Notes: generated by a model from the letters alone, not told the origin. A DNA stretch of 32,476 bases from an uncultured Desulfobacteraceae bacterium (GCA_903953895.1 CAJBLH010000118.1:1-32476), one strand, 5' to 3'. Counted from the first letter of the stretch, positions 23,016 through 32,293 are shown. Translations and numbers: made by a program.

Positions 23016-25274
23016 ATGGAAAAACAGACAACCCAGACCCTGCGATCCGGAAAATACGTCAAATTCATTGCTTATGCGGCTTTGGTAATTCTACTGAACG
23101 TAGCCGGTCTAACACTTTTTGCGCGCATCGATCTAACCGGCAACCATATCTATTCGCTTTCAAAGGCTAGCCGGGAAGCGGTCAAAGTCCTATCTGAGCC
23201 CTTGACCCTTCATGTCTTTTTTACACGCAATCTTCCGGCCCCGCACAACAGCACTGAACGGTATCTCCATGATCTGCTGGCCGAATATGCGGTATTGGCC
23301 GGCAAGAATTTCAATTACCGTTTTTACGATGTCAGCCCGGAAGACGGTACACCACAGTCGGCCAAAATCGAGAATCAGAAGCTGGCGGAATCCTACGGCG
23401 TTCAACCGGTTCAGATTCAGGCGGTCGAAAGTGATGAAGTCAAATTTCAAAAAGCTTATATGGGGCTGGTGTTGATTCACGGGGATCTCGTGGAACGCAT
23501 TCCGGCCATTACCAGCACCGACGGGCTGGAATATCAGATCACCACCGCTATTCAGAAACTGACCAACAAGGTCAGCGTGCTGCTGGCATTGAAAGATCCC
23601 ATTCAAGTGAAACTCTACAAGTCTTCATCGATGGATGCGATTGCCCCTTACATGGGGCTGGACAGCCTTCCCAGTCTTAACTCAGAAGTCGAATCTGTTG
23701 TGAAAAAACTAAACAGCCAGTTGTACGGAAAGCTCTCGTATAGTTTTCTGGATCCATCCGCGGATCCGAAGCTGGAGTCCGACATTAAAACCCACCAGAT
23801 TATGAGTTTGAAATGGCCGGAGATTTCTAACGGTAAAATTCCGGCCGGCCAGGGCGCTATCGGCATGGTGATGCAATATGGCGCTAAATCCGTCAGCATT
23901 CCGCTGCTTCATGTCATCAAGATTCCCATCATCGGCACACAGTACCAGTTGGCGGAGATGACCGCTGTCGAAGAGGCCATGAACCACCAGGTTGAAACAC
24001 TGATTGGCATCAATGAAGCACTCGGCTATCTGGCGGATCACGGCACCCCCAATCTTTACGGATCTCCGATGGCTCGTGGCCAGCAGGGTGCGTCGGAAGA
24101 CGTGGACATGTTCCGCAATCTGGTCTCGAAAACCTATTCGTTCAAGGATGTTCAGCTCCAGGAACAGACGGTTCTGGATGGGTATAACTGCCTGGTGATT
24201 GCCGGCCCCACCCAGCCTTTCACCGATTATGATCTGTTTTTAATCGACCAGTACCTGATGAAGGGCAAAAACCTGGCTGTTTTTCTGGATGCTTTCAAAG
24301 AAGGCGGCGGCCAGCAGAACATGTTCACTCCCCAGGGGCCTCAGATGGTTCCGCTGAATACTGGCCTGGAAAAGCTTCTGGAACACTACGGGATCGGCAT
24401 CAAACCGGTGATGGTGATGGATGAGAACAGTTTCAAGCAGCAGGTTCCCCCGCAGTACGGCGGCGGAGAACGCCATATCTATTTTGCACCTTTGATCAAA
24501 AACGACCAGATCAATAAGGATTATCCCTTTATGGAGTCGATCAAGGGGCTGGTTGCATTTAAAATGTCGCCCCTTCTGGCAAACAGCGACAAACTGACTC
24601 AAAACGGGGTAAAGGCCAATCTGCTGTTCTCGTCTTCCCTGAAATCCTGGGAAATGAAAGCACCGCTGAATCTTAATCCTCTGTTCATTCAGCCGCCTGC
24701 GGCCAGCGATAAAATGGCCGCACAACCCCTGGCATACATTCTTGAAGGGGAATTCCCCAGTTATTTTGCGGGAAAACCCATTCCGGAAAAGCCGCAGCCA
24801 GAGAAATCCCCCACAGGCCAGGATGAAACCGAAGACCCTGAAGACTCCGAAAAAGCACCAAATCCTGAAGCACCTGCTTCAACCGCCGATGCGGCGAAAT
24901 CAGCCGACCTTTCAAAAATTGAAGGGGAAGGGAGTGTCATTTCCAAAGGACAACCCGGGAAAATATTTATAATGGCATCTTCTGAAATGCTCAAAGACAA
25001 CATTCTGGATGAAGCCGGACGAAGCCCCAATGCTGTCTTTATTCTGAATGTTCTGGATTATCTCAACAACCATCAGGACATTGCCACGATGCGCGCCAAG
25101 GAGCAGCGGTTCAATCCGCTGGTGGATATGTCGCCGTCGGCCAAAACTGCAGTCAAGTCGCTCAACATTGCCGGGCTACCGGTACTGGTCGTTCTGGCGG
25201 GTATTGTCGTATGGCTTCGCCGTAAATCCCGCAGACGGCAAATTCAACAGATGTTTCAGAAACAGGAAGGTTGA
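23016..25274 (+). CDS. gldG: GldG-like ABC auxiliary protein
   Basis: A 752-residue membrane-anchored protein. There is an N-terminal transmembrane helix (about 20-42) and a large periplasmic part containing the ABC_transp_aux domain (from SKASREAVKVLSEPLTLHVFFT onward). A Pro/Glu-rich, low-complexity stretch occupies about 587-641, and a C-terminal helix (about 710-728) is followed by a basic tail RRKSRRR. ATG 23016 is preferred because AAGGAG (23003-23008) precedes it; the in-frame upstream ATG at 22998 overlaps gldF. It is the usual third member beside GldA and GldF. It likely acts in the periplasm as substrate-handling or structural partner. Confidence 0.88.
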   Translation: MEKQTTQTLRSGKYVKFIAYAALVILLNVAGLTLFARIDLTGNHIYSLSKASREAVKVLSEPLTLHVFFTRNLPAPHNSTERYLHDLLAEYAVLAGKNFNYRFYDVSPEDGTPQSAKIENQKLAESYGVQPVQIQAVESDEVKFQKAYMGLVLIHGDLVERIPAITSTDGLEYQITTAIQKLTNKVSVLLALKDPIQVKLYKSSSMDAIAPYMGLDSLPSLNSEVESVVKKLNSQLYGKLSYSFLDPSADPKLESDIKTHQIMSLKWPEISNGKIPAGQGAIGMVMQYGAKSVSIPLLHVIKIPIIGTQYQLAEMTAVEEAMNHQVETLIGINEALGYLADHGTPNLYGSPMARGQQGASEDVDMFRNLVSKTYSFKDVQLQEQTVLDGYNCLVIAGPTQPFTDYDLFLIDQYLMKGKNLAVFLDAFKEGGGQQNMFTPQGPQMVPLNTGLEKLLEHYGIGIKPVMVMDENSFKQQVPPQYGGGERHIYFAPLIKNDQINKDYPFMESIKGLVAFKMSPLLANSDKLTQNGVKANLLFSSSLKSWEMKAPLNLNPLFIQPPAASDKMAAQPLAYILEGEFPSYFAGKPIPEKPQPEKSPTGQDETEDPEDSEKAPNPEAPASTADAAKSADLSKIEGEGSVISKGQPGKIFIMASSEMLKDNILDEAGRSPNAVFILNVLDYLNNHQDIATMRAKEQRFNPLVDMSPSAKTAVKSLNIAGLPVLVVLAGIVVWLRRKSRRRQIQQMFQKQEG

Positions 25275-26323
25275 TGATGAAACCTAAAATAGAACATTTA
25301 TTGATTGCCATTGCCATTGTTTTACTGGTCATCTATCTGTCGGTCCGCGAGACCGACCGCGCCGAATACCGGCTTCCGGCCATTGCCAAAATCACCGCAT
25401 CCGACATCACCCGGATCGAGATCGCCCGTCAGGAAGGAACGGTCGTTCTGGAAAAGAAGGAATCCACCTGGTTGATTCAGCCCCAAGCCTATAATGCCGA
25501 TTCCGGTAAGGTGAATACCGTACTGAGTGATCTGGAAAAACTGTCTCTGACAGCCCTGGTATCCGAATCCAAGTCCTATTCCCGCTACGATCTCGAACCC
25601 GATAAAGCCATCCGGATCAAGGCTTGGGCCGGAGAAGAGCTTAAGCGCGATATCCAGATCGGTAAACCCGCTTCCACGTTTCAGCACACCTTTGTTCGGA
25701 TGGGAGATGGTGCAGAAGTGTATCATGCCTGGCAGAATTTAAGAACCGCTTTTGATCAGACTGCGGACAAACTACGTGATAAGACCGTTCTGGCTTTCAG
25801 TCTGGATGAGGTCAAGGAAATCGCCGTTACCCGATACGGCAACCAGACAGTCATCCGCAAAAGTGAGACAGCTCCGGCCCCTGATGCCGCTGTTCCCGCT
25901 CCTACAGAGCAAGTGCCGCTAGCCGGTGCCGCGCCTTCTTCTGAGGAAGCACCGCCTGCAGATGCCGCCCCCAAGCCGGCCGAAGTCCACTGGCTGACAA
26001 ATGAGGGAAAGGCCGCCGATCTGTCCAAAATGAACAAATTGCTTTCCTCACTTTCCCGGCTGTCTTGTGAATCGTATCTGGACGGCAGAAGTGTCGCCGA
26101 TTTCGGAACACCGATCAGCAGTATCGTCGTGAAGGGCAAGAAAGACTACACCCTGGCCATTTATCCCAAAACCGATAAGGATGCCAAGGAATACCCGGCT
26201 TCATCTTCGGAATCCGCTTCCATATTTACCCTGGCAGACCGCCAGGTAGAGTTGCTTGTTGCGGATACCGAAACACTGTCCGGCAATACGGATAATCGGA
26301 ATCCCCCTCATTCACCGAAGTGA
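25274..26323 (+). CDS. DUF4340 protein of the Gld-type ABC operon
   Basis: A 349-residue protein: N-terminal membrane anchor (about 8-24), then a periplasmic beta-rich region with repeated DUF4340 units (ITRIEIARQEGTVVLEKKESTWLIQP; later SSIVVKGKKDYTLAIYPKTD). An Ala/Pro/Glu-rich linker (about 200-238) divides the two parts. The start overlaps the gldG stop by one base (TGATG); ATG 25277 is equally possible, with better spacing from AGGAAGG. DUF4340 proteins commonly accompany GldG-like genes; their function is not known. Confidence 0.86.
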   Translation: MMKPKIEHLLIAIAIVLLVIYLSVRETDRAEYRLPAIAKITASDITRIEIARQEGTVVLEKKESTWLIQPQAYNADSGKVNTVLSDLEKLSLTALVSESKSYSRYDLEPDKAIRIKAWAGEELKRDIQIGKPASTFQHTFVRMGDGAEVYHAWQNLRTAFDQTADKLRDKTVLAFSLDEVKEIAVTRYGNQTVIRKSETAPAPDAAVPAPTEQVPLAGAAPSSEEAPPADAAPKPAEVHWLTNEGKAADLSKMNKLLSSLSRLSCESYLDGRSVADFGTPISSIVVKGKKDYTLAIYPKTDKDAKEYPASSSESASIFTLADRQVELLVADTETLSGNTDNRNPPHSPK

Positions 26324-26381
26324 AGGCTTGATGAACTTGAAAAATTGGACGATATAAGCAATCTCTGAGAAAGCAGTATCA

Positions 26382-26606
26382 TTACGGCGCTGTCGTCGAA
26401 CCAAAATGTGTGACATACCCCATGATGGATAGCACGGTCGCTGCAACAAGAATGAGGAGGGCCAGACACATCGAAACCATACGGCGCGAAGGTTTTCTTT
26501 CGGATGAACGATCCAGAAAGGGCGGTGCAATCAGCAGCATCGTCAGACCGCCTGGGATAACAACAGTTCTGAACACCGTGAGCGGACCGCTGAATTTTTT
26601 ATCTGA
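26382..26606 (-). pseudogene. C-terminal remnant of a cytochrome b (b/b6) gene
   Basis: A 74-residue frame without an ATG start, bounded upstream by TAA (26607-26609). It reads FSGPLTVFRTVVIPGGL, then LLIAPPFLDRSSERKPSRR, then a hydrophobic helix LALLILVAATVLSIMGYV. This resembles the end of bc/b6f cytochrome b (subunit IV region), where a PG-L-L-PFLDR-ERP-RRP block precedes the last transmembrane helix. The haem-binding helices are entirely absent. It is probably the 3' scar of a deleted or rearranged gene between the Gld-type operon and the ABC transporter. A small functional membrane protein starting at GTG 26576 cannot be excluded. Confidence 0.5.
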
Positions 26607-26626
26607 TTAATTATTTATTCATAATA

Positions 26627-28579
26627 TTAGGATGATATGTCCATTTGTGCGCGATAATCCTGGGTGGTCAGCAGTCGCCAGTCAGCCCGTCCCAGCAGTT
26701 CCAGAACATAGTTGTGGTAATCCAAGATGCTGCTTCTGTGGCCGACACTGATGTAATGAATATTCAGCTCTTGTAGTTTCCGGTAGAGTTTTGCTTCGTT
26801 TTCACGGTCCAGTGCGCTCGTGGCCTCATCCAGTACGGCAAACCCGGGACGGTTGATAAAGAGGCGGGCAAATGCCAGCCGTTGCTGCTCGCCCAAAGAA
26901 AGAACATCCGCCCAAGCCAGTTCGGCGCCGAATCCGCCCGATCTCTCCGGCAGATCCGCAAGATTGACGATCTGTAGAACACGTCGGAGTTCATTGTCCG
27001 GTGTCTGCTGCAACGTCCGGGGATAAAGCAGTTGATCACGCAGTGAGCCCAGGAGCATATATGGCCGTTGGGGGAGAAAATAAATATCCTTCAGATCGGG
27101 GCGCAGTATCTGACCGGATCCCTGGGTCCACAGGCCGGCAATAGCGCGCAGCAATGAACTTTTTCCGACCCCGCTCTGGCCGACGACAAGCAGATTGTTC
27201 CGGTTGATCAAATCCACAGTAAGACCCTGAAGCAGGGTACGGCTTCGAGTGGGTGTCAGAAGGGTAACATCTGTCAGGGCGAATCGGTCGGCCTTATCGG
27301 TGGTGATGCCAGTGATCGGTCGCTGCGATGGGGTTACAGCATCGGCAAAGGTCGATAGACGTTCGACCCCGGCGGCGAAACCGGTGATCTGGTCCATCTG
27401 TGACACGATGAGGGAAAGGGCCGCATAAATCTGGGAGAAGGCGAAATTGGCCTGAACCATGTCTCCATATTCAATCTGGCCGCTGAAATATTGCGGAAAT
27501 AACACCAAAAACGGCAGAACGACCGGCAGGTAACTGTATGCCGTGGTAAACAGCGACAGGTTGCGCTGCCAGCCGATGAGCAGACTGAAATTGCCGAGTA
27601 CTTTCCGGAATCGATCGCCGATCTGTGCGATTTCCGGTTTTTCTCCTTGATAAAAGGCTATTGATTCGGCGTTATCCCGGACGTGTACCAATGAATAGCG
27701 AAAATCGGCCTCAAACCGCAATTGATTGAAGTTCAGGCCGACCAGACGCCGTCCGATCAAAACAGTCAATAACGTTCCAACCAGAGAATACCCCAACACG
27801 ACGCAGACCAACAGCACGGATTTTGACCAGAGAATGCCGGTAAAAGAAATCAGATCCATCACCGACCCCAGGAGGATCAGCAGAAACCCTAAAGATGTTC
27901 GGGTGAATGAACGAATATCTTCCATGATGCGCTGATCCGGGTTGTCGATGATCGCCTGGGTCTCGATTTCGTAATAGCTTCGGTTGTCGAAATACTGACT
28001 CAGGAATTCCCGAGTCAGCCACTCTCGCCAGCGCATTCCCAGATAGCTCTGAACATAGCCGTAGAAGGCGACAATAGGGATCCCGATCATAAAGCCGCAG
28101 AAATAAACGACAACAAAGAGATATGCCATATCCTGATTTTTTTGCACCAGCGCATTGGTGAAGTAATTGGCGATAAAGCTGAAGGCAACATTGATTCCCG
28201 TTACGGAAAGCGACAGGATCAGAACCGTGGCCAGCAGTGTCCATGCCTGCCTGCGGCTGCGGACGTAACGGCCGAACAGCAAGAATGTTCCGATTGGCAC
28301 TATCAGAAAGCCGGCCAGTATCATCCATCCTTTGGAATTGAAGATGTCAGTGATTGTTGATATCAGACCGGATGCGATTTTTGCGGTCAAATCGGGTGCG
28401 AAAATGTTTCCTGCCCAGGTCATTGCGCTGACAAATATAAAAAGAATCCCGAATAGAAAAACCAGCAGCATAAACAGCAACAGCAGCGTGGCCCAGCTTC
28501 CGCCGCGGATATCCGGAAAAAAATAAGGCTGAGCAATCGTGATAAATTTTCTCCAGAGAGACCGTTTGACCTGTTCCAT
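26627..28579 (-). CDS. Fused ABC permease/ATPase, ABCD/SbmA-YddA-like
   Basis: A 650-residue half-transporter with permease and ATPase in one chain. The N-terminal part has about six transmembrane helices (28-55, 90-108, 112-135, 150-170, 240-275, 355-380). The ATPase domain has Walker A GQSGVGKSS (about 467-475), signature LSLGEQQR (about 560-567) and Walker B FAVLDEATSALD, with His in SVGHRSS. Motifs such as GMRWREWLTREFL, YYEIETQAIIDNPDQRI and EADFRYSLVHVRDNAESIAFYQGE are diagnostic of the ABC_membrane_2 group (peroxisomal ABCD, YddA, BacA/SbmA relatives, importers or exporters of fatty acyl, B12 or peptides). It begins 30 bases after the glucan synthase gene on the same strand. An export or precursor role for that pathway is inference. 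Confidence 0.88.
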   Translation of the reverse strand: MEQVKRSLWRKFITIAQPYFFPDIRGGSWATLLLLFMLLVFLFGILFIFVSAMTWAGNIFAPDLTAKIASGLISTITDIFNSKGWMILAGFLIVPIGTFLLFGRYVRSRRQAWTLLATVLILSLSVTGINVAFSFIANYFTNALVQKNQDMAYLFVVVYFCGFMIGIPIVAFYGYVQSYLGMRWREWLTREFLSQYFDNRSYYEIETQAIIDNPDQRIMEDIRSFTRTSLGFLLILLGSVMDLISFTGILWSKSVLLVCVVLGYSLVGTLLTVLIGRRLVGLNFNQLRFEADFRYSLVHVRDNAESIAFYQGEKPEIAQIGDRFRKVLGNFSLLIGWQRNLSLFTTAYSYLPVVLPFLVLFPQYFSGQIEYGDMVQANFAFSQIYAALSLIVSQMDQITGFAAGVERLSTFADAVTPSQRPITGITTDKADRFALTDVTLLTPTRSRTLLQGLTVDLINRNNLLVVGQSGVGKSSLLRAIAGLWTQGSGQILRPDLKDIYFLPQRPYMLLGSLRDQLLYPRTLQQTPDNELRRVLQIVNLADLPERSGGFGAELAWADVLSLGEQQRLAFARLFINRPGFAVLDEATSALDRENEAKLYRKLQELNIHYISVGHRSSILDYHNYVLELLGRADWRLLTTQDYRAQMDISS

Positions 28580-28609
28580 AAAGATACATTACCTAACTCG
28601 AAAAAAAAA

Positions 28610-31276
28610 TCAGAGAACCGTTGAAGGATTGTCGGAAGCCTCGGCAGGCGTATCCGTGTGGGAAGCCACAACCGGAGGAGATGCCGTAATGCGACTGATC
28701 AGTTGCGCTGGAACCCTGGCAAAGCCGCTGACAATCGCCATGATTACCGTGGCCGTATAGGGAATCGACTGGACCAGAAGAACCATGAGCCACATGAAAA
28801 TATCCGGGGTATCCGAGCCATGCCGTGACGTAATGGTGAACATGGCGATCCAGAGAGACAGCGCCATAAGTCCTTCCTCGCGGGCCGAAAGCAAAGCATG
28901 AAACAGAGCATGAGTTTGCGCCAGTTTCGGGGTTCGGAAGAACGGGATGGTCTTGGTGAAAATCCCCAACAGAATGGCTTTGGAGATGGTATGTGATAGA
29001 GACAGCCCTGCCAGGGCAGATGCAAACGTCTGGGAGATGTTGGCGCCGACGCGGTTGCGATAAAGATAAATCATTTTTGCAATTTTGAAGATAAAGAGCG
29101 ACATCGGCATGACCGATAGAATCACCATGGGGGGGTCGAATTTCAAGGGCATTAGACACATAGCCACGGACCAGAGCAGTGCTGCGAACGTAAACAGCAG
29201 ATTGATGCTGTCCGCCATCCATGGCAGCCAGCCGGCGATAAAATGGTAACGCTGACCAAAGGTCAGATTGGAGCGGCCCGGAAGAAAAAGCATCGCGGCA
29301 TGGCGCCTGAGAATTTGCATGGCGCCGTAAGCCCAGCGGAACCGCTGTTTTTTGAAGTCAATGAAGGTGTCGGGCATGACTCCCCGCCCGTAGCTGGTGG
29401 CGGTGTAAGAAGCCTCATACCCTTTCTCGAAAATTTTCAGACCAAGTTCCGCATCTTCGGTGATGCACCATTCGGCCCAGCCACTGACCTCCTGCAAAGA
29501 CTTTTTCCGCACCATGGTCATGGTGCCATGCTGGATGATGGCATTTCGTTCATTACGGGTGACCATGCCGATAAAGAAAAACCCACGGTACTCGGCGTAA
29601 CACATGGCCTTGAACATGTTCTGGGTGTCATCTCGGTAATCCTGGGGGGCCTGGACGATGGAGATTGCCGGATCGACAAACTGACTGGCCAGGTTCCGCA
29701 GCCAGTAGGGTTCAACGACGTAATCGCTGTCGATGACCGCAATCACTTCGGCATTAGGATCGGTTCGGGCAAGCGCGAAATTGAGGGCGCCCGCCTTGAA
29801 GCCGGTCAGCGGGCTGACATGAAAAAAACGGAAACGCGACCCCAGCGAGGAGCAGTGAGTCTCGATCGGTCGCCACACCAGCGGGTCTTTAGTGTTATTG
29901 TCGATAACGAGGACTTCAAAATTGGGATAATCCAACTGCGCCAGGGCGTTAAGGGTTTCCATCAGCATTTCCGGCGGTTCGTTATAGGCCGGAACATGAA
30001 CTGAAACCATCGGCAGATCACTGTCAGAGAGTTGAACCGGCGTAAACGGTCTTCTACGGACGGCCCATGAGGCTTCGGCCCATTCATGGGCTTCGGTGAA
30101 AAGAACCACAAGCACACCGATCATGCCAATGACCATCAATACGCCGACCAATCCCGTTGTCACCGTAATATATTGCCGGGTGTAACTGTAAACGATCCAA
30201 ACCCCGGCGGTGGCGGCTGAAAATGCGATGAGCCCCAAAAAACTGCGGCCACGTTTTTGTAGAGTTCGGCTGTCGATTAGAAGCAGTGCAAAGGTGATGA
30301 TGGCGATTGCCACCGATATGCCGGCCAGGGTTCGCCATTCAGGAATTTCGACGATGGGAGAGGTCAGGGGAAATTTGGGCTGTCGCTTAATATCGAAGAC
30401 TCCCCAGTAGGCGCCGACGGCGCCTTCGGTAACAGACTTCCAAGGCTGATCGAAGGCCTCCATGACATAATAGATGTATTTTTCCTGCTCAGCCCGGGCG
30501 ATGAAACGTCTAAGAAAAGTGGCCTGGTTCGCTGTTGAGGCTACAGCCGATTTTCGGGTTCTGCCGTTGCTGGGCCAACCAACTTCGGTGATGACAACGG
30601 GTTTGTTCGGGAAGGTATCTTTCAACAGATTAACGTGATCGATGATGTAATCTACGGCTCGCTCCATCTGAACGCCCTCCCAGTAAGGGAGCATGTGCGT
30701 GGCGACAAAGTCCACATGTTCAATCAGTTCGGAATGTTTGATCCAGATGTGCCAGGGTTCCGCCGTACTGACCGGAACACGGCTGCCTGTCTCACGAAGG
30801 CCGATTCGCACCCGATCGATGTAATCGCAGAGTTGTTCGCTGGTGACTTCTTCCCGAAGCAGTGCCTCGTTACCGACCACGACCCGAACCACGTTCCGCC
30901 AGTTTTCGCGGGTTAACTGAATAACGGCAGATATTTCCGCCTCGTTGCGATCGAAATCTCCGCTGATCCAGGCGCCCAGAGTAACGTTCAATTTATGCTT
31001 TCTGGCCATTGCTGGTATTTTGGCCTGTACGCTCTGCACGGTGTAAGTTCGGATAGCATTGGTTTTGTCCGCGAGCAGAGCAAGGTCGGCATCGATTTCA
31101 GCCTCGGAAGGCAAAATTCCGTCAACGGCGCTTTGACCGAGCTGAAAGGGAGAAAAAGAAAATCCCTGAATCCGGGAAGGCCAAGGCGGCTCTTGTTCCG
31201 GCTGGTTCCATAGCGCCCAGAAACTGAAGCAAAGAACGGCAATGGCGGTACAAATCAAGAAATTGATTTTCGACAT
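28610..31276 (-). CDS. ndvB: GH17-GT2 beta-1,3-glucan synthase, NdvB-like
   Basis: An 888-residue inner-membrane enzyme. A signal/anchor helix (about 5-22) leads to a periplasmic GH17 domain (about 35-310) with acid/base Glu137 in VVVGNEALL and nucleophile Glu231 in VVITEVGWPSNG. Two transmembrane helices follow (about 318-335, 370-393), then a cytoplasmic GT2 domain with VSVHVPAYNEP, DSD (516-518), TED (606-608) and QRFRW (644-648), and several C-terminal helices. GT2 polymerises glucose from UDP-glucose; GH17 is thought to act as transglycosylase, branching or cyclising the chain, as in Bradyrhizobium and Pseudomonas NdvB. ATG 31276 is preferred, with GGAG 8 bases before it; TTG 31294 also lies in frame. 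All catalytic residues appear intact. It is probably co-transcribed with the ABC gene. Confidence 0.88.
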   Translation of the reverse strand: MSKINFLICTAIAVLCFSFWALWNQPEQEPPWPSRIQGFSFSPFQLGQSAVDGILPSEAEIDADLALLADKTNAIRTYTVQSVQAKIPAMARKHKLNVTLGAWISGDFDRNEAEISAVIQLTRENWRNVVRVVVGNEALLREEVTSEQLCDYIDRVRIGLRETGSRVPVSTAEPWHIWIKHSELIEHVDFVATHMLPYWEGVQMERAVDYIIDHVNLLKDTFPNKPVVITEVGWPSNGRTRKSAVASTANQATFLRRFIARAEQEKYIYYVMEAFDQPWKSVTEGAVGAYWGVFDIKRQPKFPLTSPIVEIPEWRTLAGISVAIAIITFALLLIDSRTLQKRGRSFLGLIAFSAATAGVWIVYSYTRQYITVTTGLVGVLMVIGMIGVLVVLFTEAHEWAEASWAVRRRPFTPVQLSDSDLPMVSVHVPAYNEPPEMLMETLNALAQLDYPNFEVLVIDNNTKDPLVWRPIETHCSSLGSRFRFFHVSPLTGFKAGALNFALARTDPNAEVIAVIDSDYVVEPYWLRNLASQFVDPAISIVQAPQDYRDDTQNMFKAMCYAEYRGFFFIGMVTRNERNAIIQHGTMTMVRKKSLQEVSGWAEWCITEDAELGLKIFEKGYEASYTATSYGRGVMPDTFIDFKKQRFRWAYGAMQILRRHAAMLFLPGRSNLTFGQRYHFIAGWLPWMADSINLLFTFAALLWSVAMCLMPLKFDPPMVILSVMPMSLFIFKIAKMIYLYRNRVGANISQTFASALAGLSLSHTISKAILLGIFTKTIPFFRTPKLAQTHALFHALLSAREEGLMALSLWIAMFTITSRHGSDTPDIFMWLMVLLVQSIPYTATVIMAIVSGFARVPAQLISRITASPPVVASHTDTPAEASDNPSTVL

Positions 31277-31625
31277 AGAATTACTCCGAATCAAGGCGAA
31301 AAACGCAGTCCATTTTTATTTAATGTAAAAAAGCAAAGAGAAAGTCATCTATGTTTTCAGGAAAATGCTAACCACTCACCCCAGACATGCAAAAAATCGA
31401 CACCATTCTTGGGGGAAGATGATCAAGGGGCTCTAAACAGTTAGAATGAACCAAGAACCAGAAACTGTCAAGTCGGTTAGTAATGAAGCGGACAACAGGA
31501 AAATAAAGGGTTGGAGCAAGACAAAAGAGAGAGCAAATTCAACACCTGAATTCAAATAAAAATAGAAAAAAATGTTGATTTCTTATTTTTGGAATGTTAA
31601 AAGGGAAAGATGTGATGAAAATAAA
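31277..31625. other. Intergenic region between the glucan synthase and the tRNA cluster
   Basis: AT-rich and without a supported gene in 349 bases. It separates divergent transcription units. The right end holds the likely promoter of the tRNA-tuf operon (31575-31603). No repeat of the families seen elsewhere in the window was found. Confidence 0.5.
31575..31603 (+). promoter_or_regulatory. Possible promoter of the tRNA-tuf operon
   Basis: TTGATT (31575-31580, 4 of 6 to consensus), a 17-base spacer, and TAAAAG (31598-31603, 4 of 6). It would start transcription about 15 bases before tRNA-Thr(TGT). Consensus matching only. Confidence 0.35.
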
Positions 31626-31701
31626 GCCAGCGTAGCTCAGTTGGTAGAGCTACTGATTTGTAATCAGTGGGTCGGGGGTTCGAGTCCCTTCGCTGGCTCC
31701 A
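31626..31701 (+). tRNA. tRNA-Thr(TGT)
   Basis: 76 bases. Acceptor stem GCCAGCG/CGCTGGC; anticodon stem ACTGA/TCAGT with loop TTTGTAA, anticodon TGT at 31659-31661; T-loop GTTCGAGTC. Discriminator T and encoded CCA (31699-31701). First of the tRNA-tuf cluster. Confidence 0.97.
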
Positions 31702-31725
31702 TCAGGCTGATGGCCTGAATAAAAT

Positions 31726-31811
31726 GGTGGGGTTCCCGAGTGGCCAAAGGGAACAGACTGTAAATCTGTCGGCGAACGCCTTCGGAGGTTCAAATCCTCC
31801 CCCCACCACCA
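31726..31811 (+). tRNA. tRNA-Tyr(GTA)
   Basis: 86 bases, class II form. Acceptor stem GGTGGGG/CCCCACC; anticodon stem CAGA/TCTG with loop CTGTAAA giving GTA; long variable arm; T-loop GTTCAAATC. Discriminator A and encoded CCA (31809-31811). Second gene of the cluster. Confidence 0.97.
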
Positions 31812-31972
31812 GCCTCAATAAATGTCGCATGTAGGAGATTTCGCAGATAAGATCAAGTGAAATCACTAATAAACTACGTAGCTTCATCTGCATTGTATCT
31901 TGAGGAAAAAGACTATCTCCGGATAAGTCATCAAAAGAGAGTCTTCAGGGTGTGAAGAAGAAATGGATGTCG

Positions 31973-32048
31973 GCGGGAGTAGCTCAGTTGGTAGAGCTCT
32001 AGCCTTCCAAGCTGGATGTCGCGAGTTCGAGTCTCGTCTCCCGCTCCA
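31973..32048 (+). tRNA. tRNA-Gly(TCC)
   Basis: 76 bases. Acceptor stem GCGGGAG/CTCCCGC; anticodon loop CTTCCAA giving TCC; T-loop GTTCGAGTC. Discriminator T and encoded CCA (32046-32048). Third gene, separated from tRNA-Tyr by a 161-base spacer with no visible gene. Confidence 0.97.
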
Positions 32049-32094
32049 TAATTTCAACAGATAGGCATTCACGCATCCCACAAATTGCCAGAAT

Positions 32095-32171
32095 GCCCAC
32101 GTAGCTCAGTCGGTAGAGCGCTTCCTTGGTAAGGAAGAGGTTCATCGGTTCGACTCCGATCGTGGGCTCCA
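32095..32171 (+). tRNA. tRNA-Thr(GGT)
   Basis: 77 bases. Acceptor stem GCCCACG/CGTGGGC; anticodon stem CTTCC/GGAAG with loop TTGGTAA giving GGT; T-loop GTTCGACTC. Discriminator T and encoded CCA (32169-32171). Last tRNA before tuf. Confidence 0.97.
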
Positions 32172-32293
32172 AATAGATCAAGTCTGATATAGATGATATA
32201 AATGGTCGTGCGGAACGGAAATTAATGTCAAAAAGACGAATGGTTAAGCCCAATCATCCGTTTTAATCAATATTTAGTTGGGAGGACTGTGAC

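Noticed and set aside
29243-30004. Plus-strand frame opposite the GT2 domain
   Set aside because: Shadow of the glucan synthase gene.
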